From Pseudanabaena sp. BC1403 (GTDB taxonomy: Bacteria; Cyanobacteriota; Cyanobacteriia; Pseudanabaenales; Pseudanabaenaceae): 64,000 nt of DNA. The position numbers were made by a program, and so were the translations under genes. The stretch covers positions 1-64,000 of the forward strand of contig NZ_PDDM01000001.1 in NCBI RefSeq assembly GCF_002914585.1. The letters run 5' to 3'. Positions 58,189 to 64,000 of this stretch are shown here, piece after piece; position 1 is the first letter of the stretch; each line of letters starts with the position of its first letter. Below the pieces are notes generated by a model that saw nothing but the letters and a program-made list of their open reading frames with translations, did no database searches and was not told the DNA's origin.

Positions 58189-60372
58189 ATGAAGTTACCA
58201 TTTGTAAACAATGCGATCGCTAAAACTCCTACACTTCTGCAAATGGAGGCTGTAGAATGTGGAGCTGCCGCCTTAGCGATTATCATGGCCTATTACAAAC
58301 TTTTTGTTCCCCTGCCGGAACTCAGGCGAGAATGTGGAGTATCAAGAGATGGTAGTAAAGCTTCTAATGTGCTTAAGGCTGCTCGCAATTACAACATGGT
58401 GGCGAAAGGATTTAGCAAAAGCCTGAAAGATTTAAAAGAACTAAAACCCCCATATATCGTATTTTGGCACTTCAATCATTTTCTGGTCGTAGAGGGATTT
58501 ACTAAAAATCGTGTTTTTCTGAGTGATCCAGCTTCAGGACGACGCACTGTCTCTGAAACTGAATTTGATGAAGGATTTACGGGTGTAGTTCTGATCATTG
58601 AGCCGGGAGAAGGCTTTAAGAAGGGCGGTAGATCTCCTAATATTTTAGTGGGATTAATTGAACTATTGCGAAGTTCAAAGGGAGCAATCATTTTAGCAAT
58701 CACCGCAGGACTACTCCTTACCATGCCACGACTCTGTGTTCCCGCATTTTCTCAAGTTTTTGTTGATGAAATTCTTGTGCAAGGTCGGGAAAACTGGCTA
58801 CGCCCTTTGGTGCTTGGGATGTTGGGTACTGCAATTTTGCAAGGTTTTCTAGCAAAGCTGCGTTTGAGTTACTTGCGCCGACTGATGCTAAAACTGACCG
58901 CAAGTATGTCGGGGGGATTCCTATGGCATACTTTGCGCCTGCCTATCGGATTTTATGCCCAAAGATATGCAGGAGAAATCAGTAATCGCTCCCAGCTTAA
59001 CGACAAGGTAGCCAACATTTTATCTGGTCCATTAGCGACAACGGTAATTGATGTAATCATGATGTTCTTTTACTTCATCATCATGTTCCAATATGACTGG
59101 GTACTAACATTAATTGCGATTAGCTTTGCCAGTATCAATTTTGCGGCTTTGTCTTTGCTATCGACTAGTCGTGTAGATGCTAATACTAAACTAGCCCAAG
59201 AGTTTGGTAAGGTTGCTGGTGTAGCGATCGGCGGTATCCAAACAATTGAGACAGTCAAAGCGTCGGGCTTAGAAGGAGACTTGTTTTCCAAGTTTGGAGG
59301 TTACTATGCAAAAGCCTTAAATGCTCAGCAGGAACTTGGATTACAAACCCAATTGCTTAGTTCCTTACCATCGTTGTTAACCGCATTAACTTCGGCAGCG
59401 ATCTTAGTAGTGGGCGGGTTCAGGGTGATGGATGGAAATTTGAGTATTGGGATGTTGATTGCTTATCAAGCCTTGACTTCTAGCTTTTTAGAGCCTGTAA
59501 ATTCGCTCGTAAATTTTGGCAGTACTCTCCAGACCCTTGTTGCCGATATAAATCGCATTAATGATGTGTTAGAAAATCCAATCGATCCCGAAACTGATCG
59601 CCAATCTGTGATGACACTTTCTTCCATAGACCAGTATAACTTCCGATTACAAGGTTTCGTTGAGCTAAGAAACGTCTCCTTTGGCTATAACCGCCTTGAT
59701 ACGCCTTTGATTAGTAATTTTAGTTTGCGAATTGCTCCTGGGCAAAGGGTTGCTTTAGTGGGAGGTAGTGGTTCGGGTAAGTCTACCATTGCCAAGTTAG
59801 TATGTGGGTTATATGCCCCTTGGGAGGGAGAAATCTTGTTTGATGGTAAATCTCGTCAAGAGTGGTCTAGGAATGTACTATCTAGTTCCTTAGCAATGGT
59901 AGAGCAGGATATCTTTTTATTTGGTGGCTCGATCAAAGAAAATCTTACCCTCTGGGATAATACTGTCAGTGATCAGGAAGTGATCCGAGCCTGTGAAGAT
60001 TCAGCTATTCATGAATTAATTCTATCAATGCCCAATGGTTATGGAGCCGAATTAATTGAAGGAGGGATGAATATTAGTGGAGGACAGCGTCAACGTCTCG
60101 AAATTGCGCGATCTTTAGTCCGCAACCCCAGTATCTTGGTACTTGATGAGGCAACTAGTGCCCTAGATGCCGAAACAGAGGTAACTATTGATCGCAATCT
60201 GCGAAGGCGTGGTTGCTCCTGTATTGTTGTCGCCCATAGACTTAGTACCATTAGGGATTGCGATGAAATCATTGTCTTAGAACGTGGTAAGGTCGTCCAA
60301 AGAGGCACTCATGAGTCCTTACGAGAGCAGGAAGGCGCATATGCTCGCCTAATTCATACGGAGGAAGGATAA
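58189..60372 (+). CDS. NHLP export ABC transporter with C39 peptidase
   Basis: 727 residues. The N-terminal C39 peptidase has Cys24 (LLQMEAVECGAAALAIIM), His97 (HFNHFLVVEG) and Asp113 (LSDPASGRR), a complete catalytic triad for cutting after double glycine. Six hydrophobic segments follow (about 155-450). The ATPase has Walker A VALVGGSGSGKSTIAKLV, signature NISGGQRQRLEIARSL and Walker B LVLDEATSALD. It removes the Nif11 leader and exports the core, consistent with the GG site in the precursor. Confidence 0.95.
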   Translation: MKLPFVNNAIAKTPTLLQMEAVECGAAALAIIMAYYKLFVPLPELRRECGVSRDGSKASNVLKAARNYNMVAKGFSKSLKDLKELKPPYIVFWHFNHFLVVEGFTKNRVFLSDPASGRRTVSETEFDEGFTGVVLIIEPGEGFKKGGRSPNILVGLIELLRSSKGAIILAITAGLLLTMPRLCVPAFSQVFVDEILVQGRENWLRPLVLGMLGTAILQGFLAKLRLSYLRRLMLKLTASMSGGFLWHTLRLPIGFYAQRYAGEISNRSQLNDKVANILSGPLATTVIDVIMMFFYFIIMFQYDWVLTLIAISFASINFAALSLLSTSRVDANTKLAQEFGKVAGVAIGGIQTIETVKASGLEGDLFSKFGGYYAKALNAQQELGLQTQLLSSLPSLLTALTSAAILVVGGFRVMDGNLSIGMLIAYQALTSSFLEPVNSLVNFGSTLQTLVADINRINDVLENPIDPETDRQSVMTLSSIDQYNFRLQGFVELRNVSFGYNRLDTPLISNFSLRIAPGQRVALVGGSGSGKSTIAKLVCGLYAPWEGEILFDGKSRQEWSRNVLSSSLAMVEQDIFLFGGSIKENLTLWDNTVSDQEVIRACEDSAIHELILSMPNGYGAELIEGGMNISGGQRQRLEIARSLVRNPSILVLDEATSALDAETEVTIDRNLRRRGCSCIVVAHRLSTIRDCDEIIVLERGKVVQRGTHESLREQEGAYARLIHTEEG

Positions 60373-60373
60373 C

Positions 60374-63247
60374 ATGAGTATCTCAACCTCACAAATAGTA
60401 AAAGGAAATATTCCCTTTGTTCTCAATGATCCTGATCGGGTGTGGGAAATTCGCACGGGAGCGTTAGCAATCTTTTTTCGTAAGATTCACGAGAATGAAA
60501 CCCAAGGTGTACGACGTTATTTATTTACAGTGGAAGATGGAGAAGTTTTATTTGGGATTGATCGCTTGATTGGTTGGGAGTTAGTCGCAGTAGCTTTGTC
60601 GGAAACTGAGCTTTTTGATATTCCCATTGCTGATTTTTCTGGCCAGATGAGCCAGCCCGATCGGCAACGTCAATTAAATCTTTGGATATATCACTGGAGT
60701 AAACATCTCAATCCTCAGATTCCCATCGATCCTGTCTTGGTGGATAGCACTCAATATCTGTCTTTAAGCTCTAATCAAACTTTACTGTCTTCCAAAAAAC
60801 AAATTTTATGGATCACGATCCGACAAGGAAATGGGATTTGGCTTGATCTAGAAGAGCAAAGGTTAGAGACATCACAAACGCTTCCAATCGGTTTTGGCTT
60901 ATGGATCAAAGCAGCAACTGATTTAGAAGTTTTTGCACAATTGACAGAGGAAAGAGAAAATTGGACAGATCTCCCGATAGAATTGACGCAGTTCCATCAG
61001 AATGCTGGTGTCAACGTTCTGGTATTGGAAGCTCAAGAATTAGAGACAAATTATCATCGATTTGAAGCGAGGAATCAACAAAATAGAGACTTGTTGAATG
61101 TCGCTTTGAAGGATCTTGTTTCGGTTCTACACAAACCTGAAGAACGGATTCCTGTGGATGTTAATGGGGATGCCTTGTTAGCTGCGACTGGTGCTGTGGG
61201 ACGAATGGCGGGAATTGTCATCCGTCCGCCCAGTCAGTCTGAGGATATCAAACGGATCAAAGATCCGCTATCGGCGATCGCTAGAGCTTCGCAGATGCGA
61301 ATTCGCCAAGTATTACTTGAATCTGGATGGTGGAAACGAGAATCTGGTCCATTGCTTGCCTATTCTCAAGAAGATAATTCGCCTGTGGCGCTGTTGCCAA
61401 AGGGGCAGAGCTATATCCTTTTTGATCCCAAAAAAAATACCAAACAAACGATCAATCAGGAAATTGCTGAGACAATCTCCCCCCTTGCCTTTACGTTTTA
61501 TCGTCCATTGCCACTAATAATTCACAATGCAGTTGATCTATTTTTGTTTGGGCTTAAAGGGTACGAGCTTTCTGCAATTGGGATTGTCGTATTTGGACTA
61601 ACCGTAACGCTTTTGGGCATGATTGTTCCCCAAGCAACGGCAATTTTGGTTAATGATGCTATTCCCAACAGCGATCGCTCCTTACTTAGTCAACTCGGTT
61701 TAGCTCTTTTTGCTGCCGCCTTTGGTCAGTCAGCGTTTCAAGTATCGCAAGGCATTTTAACTAATCGAGTTGAGAGTGCGGCGGATAGTGTTTTGCAGCC
61801 TGGAATTTGGGATCGCCTCCTGCGGTTAAGCCCTGCTTTTTTCCGTAACTATTCCTCTGGGGATCTTTTATCCAGAGTTCTTACAATTAGCCAAATTCGA
61901 TCGCAAATTAGTGGAGCCACCTTACGAACGCTTCTTAGCAGTATTTTTGCCGTACTAAATTTAGCTTTAATGTTTGTATATAGTTGGCAACTATCGATCG
62001 TAATTATTGTGATTGCGTTGGTCATATTTTTGATCACCTTTATTTCTAGTCGGAAAATCGTTGCCAAAAACCGCAAGCAGGAAGAACTAGGCGGAATTTT
62101 GAGTGGTTTTACGATTCAATTGATTAATGGCGTGGCAAAACTGAGGGTCGCTATGGCAGAAGAACGAGCCTTTGCTGCATGGGCAAAACAACAAAGTAAA
62201 ATCCTCAAGTTGCGATCAGGCGCTCAACGTATAAATAATAGTGTGGCGGTCGTTTCGGAAACGATTCCCCTGATCACTTCCATCCTGTTGTTTTGGTTTG
62301 CGATTTTATTTATGCAAATGTCTCGACAGTCGCAGAATCCTGTTGGTTTGAATGCTGGCTCCTATCTTGCCTTTGCCTCTGCCCAAGGGCTGTTTATGCG
62401 CGGTATCACTGATTTAAGCACTACAGCTACAGAGATTCTAGAAATCATCCCTCTCTGGGAACGTGCCCGTCCTATTTTAGAAGCACCTCAGGAGTCTGAT
62501 CCTAGCAAAGCTGATCCCACAAGACTTAATGGGCATATTTTGTTAGATCACATTACCTTTCGTTATCGTGAGGATGGACCTCTAATTTTGGATGATGTGA
62601 CGATCGAGGCTCAACCAGGAGAATTTATTGCGATCGTTGGTCCTTCGGGAAGTGGTAAGTCTACTTTGTTTAGATTGCTACTAGGTTTTGAGAACCCTTC
62701 TGCTGGCACAGTTTTTTATGATGGTCAAGACTTATCAGGGCTTAACCTTCAGGCGGTTCGCCGCCAGTTTGGGGTGGTGTTACAAAATGGGCGGATCAAT
62801 GCGGGTTCAATTTTTGAGAATATCACCGCAGGAGCTTTAGCCACTCTAGAAGAAGCTTGGGAAGGGGCGCGTATGGCTGGATTTTCTCAAGATGTAGAAC
62901 AGATGCCGATGGGAATGCACACGGTGATCAGTGAAGGAGGAACCAATCTTTCGGGAGGACAACGCCAACGCCTACTCATTGCTAGAGCCTTAGTGCTGAA
63001 GCCCAAGATTATTCTCATGGATGAAGCAACGAGCGCCCTTGATAATCGGACTCAAGCGATCGTTACTGCCAGTTTAGATCGCTTAAATGCCACTAGAGTC
63101 GTGATTGCCCATAGACTAAGCACGATTATCAATGCCGATCGCATCTTTGTGGTGGATGCGGGGCGCGTGGTGCAGACTGGCAATTTTCAGCAGCTGATCA
63201 AAGAAGATGGTTTGTTTGCGCGTCTTGCGGCAAGGCAATTGGAATAA
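60374..63247 (+). CDS. NHLP export ABC transporter, peptidase-less subunit
   Basis: 957 residues. A soluble N-terminal region of about 380 residues without a C39 triad precedes a six-helix membrane domain (for example LSAIGIVVFGLTVTLLGMIV) and an ATPase with Walker A AIVGPSGSGKSTLFRLLLG, NLSGGQRQRLLIARAL and LMDEATSALDN. It is the typical partner of the peptidase-bearing NHLP exporter, starts 2 bp after it, and probably forms a heterodimer with it. It ends the operon. Confidence 0.94.
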   Translation: MSISTSQIVKGNIPFVLNDPDRVWEIRTGALAIFFRKIHENETQGVRRYLFTVEDGEVLFGIDRLIGWELVAVALSETELFDIPIADFSGQMSQPDRQRQLNLWIYHWSKHLNPQIPIDPVLVDSTQYLSLSSNQTLLSSKKQILWITIRQGNGIWLDLEEQRLETSQTLPIGFGLWIKAATDLEVFAQLTEERENWTDLPIELTQFHQNAGVNVLVLEAQELETNYHRFEARNQQNRDLLNVALKDLVSVLHKPEERIPVDVNGDALLAATGAVGRMAGIVIRPPSQSEDIKRIKDPLSAIARASQMRIRQVLLESGWWKRESGPLLAYSQEDNSPVALLPKGQSYILFDPKKNTKQTINQEIAETISPLAFTFYRPLPLIIHNAVDLFLFGLKGYELSAIGIVVFGLTVTLLGMIVPQATAILVNDAIPNSDRSLLSQLGLALFAAAFGQSAFQVSQGILTNRVESAADSVLQPGIWDRLLRLSPAFFRNYSSGDLLSRVLTISQIRSQISGATLRTLLSSIFAVLNLALMFVYSWQLSIVIIVIALVIFLITFISSRKIVAKNRKQEELGGILSGFTIQLINGVAKLRVAMAEERAFAAWAKQQSKILKLRSGAQRINNSVAVVSETIPLITSILLFWFAILFMQMSRQSQNPVGLNAGSYLAFASAQGLFMRGITDLSTTATEILEIIPLWERARPILEAPQESDPSKADPTRLNGHILLDHITFRYREDGPLILDDVTIEAQPGEFIAIVGPSGSGKSTLFRLLLGFENPSAGTVFYDGQDLSGLNLQAVRRQFGVVLQNGRINAGSIFENITAGALATLEEAWEGARMAGFSQDVEQMPMGMHTVISEGGTNLSGGQRQRLLIARALVLKPKIILMDEATSALDNRTQAIVTASLDRLNATRVVIAHRLSTIINADRIFVVDAGRVVQTGNFQQLIKEDGLFARLAARQLE

Positions 63248-63250
63248 TCG

Positions 63251-63346
63251 TTACTCTTCAAACAGATCGGGCAACCATAGAGCCAGCAAAATCAACAAAC
63301 AAGCCACCACTAACCCAACCGTAAGATTAAAAGTATCACTACCCAT
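63251..63346 (-). CDS. Possible 31-residue single-TM protein
   Basis: A small ATG ORF on the minus strand, convergent with and 3 bp past the NHLP operon stop. It begins MGSDTFNLTVGLVVACLLIL, has one hydrophobic helix and ends in the acidic DLFEE before a TAA. The amino-acid pattern (short polar ends, one TM) looks like a real cyanobacterial small membrane subunit, but I cannot match it to a photosystem or cytochrome b6f subunit. No strong ribosome site is visible. Confidence 0.4.
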   Translation of the reverse strand: MGSDTFNLTVGLVVACLLILLALWLPDLFEE

Positions 63347-63443
63347 GCTCGTAATATATTTTATGATTCACTAATATTACTGCTAGTTGTTCCATTCAGA
63401 TGAAATGACGTGATCAAGATTTTTTACAACTTTCTGCATCGCG

Positions 63444-64000
63444 TCATATCTTCATTCTTCTTTGCTTTAAGCGTTCAGTTCTTTTTTGTAAATTGCTAAA
63501 CATTTCAGATTCAGTAATTTCTGCAACTTGACGCTGTCGTTTAATCTCATCAATCTCAATGCGAAGTTCTTCAACTTTCCTAGCGAGATTCTCTTCATTG
63601 GCTCGAATTTCTCGAATTTGTTGTGCATGAATAAGTGCTTTTTCAATTACTGGAGTAATGTGAGTAGCTAAAATACTTAAAACTTTCAAATTGGGAGCCG
63701 TATAAAACTCAGGTTCTTTATGAGTTATTACAATTGCCCCTAAGACTGTACTATTGGTTTTGAATGGCGCACAAAGCAAAGACTGTGCATCAGCACTACG
63801 ATACTTTACTCTTAGATCAGTTAGTGTATTATTTACAAGTTCAGGCTTCCCTGTACAACAGACTTGCCCAACAATTCCTTCATTTTCCAAAAATACAAAG
63901 GGTTCTAATGGGCATGCCTCTTTAGATCTGAATGCTACCGTATCATACTGACAAATATTAGGATCTAATCGTAAAACAACTAGCCCACTGGTTGCTCCAA
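63444..64000 (-). CDS. GAF-domain protein with C-terminal coiled coil (cut by window edge)
   Basis: The frame is open to the right edge, so the N-terminus lies beyond the window; 185 residues are visible. The first part (SGLVVLRLDPN, GIVGQVCCTGKPELVNNTLT, LLCAPFKTNSTVLGAIVITH, VLSILATHITPVIEKALIHA) is a GAF domain. It is followed by a coiled coil (EENLARKVEELRIEIDEIKR) and the QVAEITESEMFSNLQKR tail. Cyanobacterial proteins of this kind are usually sensory or scaffold proteins. No relation to the RiPP locus is evident. Confidence 0.82.
   Translation of the reverse strand, partial: GATSGLVVLRLDPNICQYDTVAFRSKEACPLEPFVFLENEGIVGQVCCTGKPELVNNTLTDLRVKYRSADAQSLLCAPFKTNSTVLGAIVITHKEPEFYTAPNLKVLSILATHITPVIEKALIHAQQIREIRANEENLARKVEELRIEIDEIKRQRQVAEITESEMFSNLQKRTERLKQRRMKI

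Noticed and set aside
1-64000. Frequent GCGATCGC sites as special signals
   Set aside because: This is the genome-wide HIP1 motif of many cyanobacteria and not specific to a locus here.

Overview
The window looks like chromosomal DNA of a filamentous freshwater-type cyanobacterium, possibly Pseudanabaena-like (tentative). The evidence is the very frequent HIP1 octamer GCGATCGC, moderate-to-low GC, cyanobacterial families (DUF6335, Uma2/DUF820, cyanobacterial sucrose enzymes, Nif11-type RiPP leader with NHLP export) and the dense cargo of IS and MITE relics. I recognised no tRNA, rRNA or CRISPR array.

Layout. (1) 1-9 kb: a few housekeeping genes (nitroreductase, CHAD protein, phasin-like protein) set among insertion-sequence wreckage. 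An IS1 element, an ISKra4-family element with a perfect 9-bp target duplication, and an IS4-like transposase relic are nested or abutting. An internally deleted IS701-family element carries a 101-bp MITE whose removal restores the reading frame. An IS1-like element abuts an IS630 fragment. (2) 9-13 kb: a minus-strand ABC-2 exporter / MarR / MFS efflux operon, then a HAD phosphatase. (3) 13.5-23.7 kb: small stress-related and membrane genes (O-methyltransferase, Uma2, CsbD, DUF1345, GST, Dps), an AT-rich orphan gene flanked by two copies of a 165-170 bp repeat, and many hairpins. (4) 24-37.5 kb: a sucrose island: sucrose synthase, a GH65 phosphorylase fused to beta-phosphoglucomutase, sucrose-phosphate synthase, sucrose-phosphate phosphatase, an ArsB/NhaD-type permease and amylosucrase, interrupted by an ISAs1 relic and an SH3-domain pseudogene.

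(5) 38-63.3 kb: a large RiPP biosynthetic locus, the most interesting part of the window. A LanM-type synthetase (44543-47764) is followed by one Nif11-type precursor (43942-44280) whose core has no cysteine. The LanM keeps its dehydratase motifs but has lost all the LanC zinc ligands and the catalytic histidine (Ser886, Ala944, Met989, Trp990 at the expected His, Cys, Cys and His positions). A Cys-free substrate and a zinc-less cyclase domain agree with each other and suggest a linear dehydrated peptide rather than a lanthipeptide. Tailoring candidates surround it: an MDR-family reductase (a possible Dha-to-D-Ala type reductase), two 2OG-Fe(II) oxygenases, a JmjC/cupin-4 hydroxylase, two UlaG-like metallo-beta-lactamase-fold proteins, and a 598-residue orphan. 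A MinD-like ATPase, TolC, an HExxH protein, a double cyclic-nucleotide-binding protein, an HlyD adaptor and two NHLP ABC exporters (one with a C39 peptidase) complete the maturation and export machinery.

The minus-strand biosynthetic genes are translationally coupled by ATGA overlaps. The plus-strand export operon is likewise tightly packed (54391-63247). A perfect 18-bp inverted repeat between tolC and the export operon is the best candidate regulatory site. The window ends inside a GAF-domain protein.
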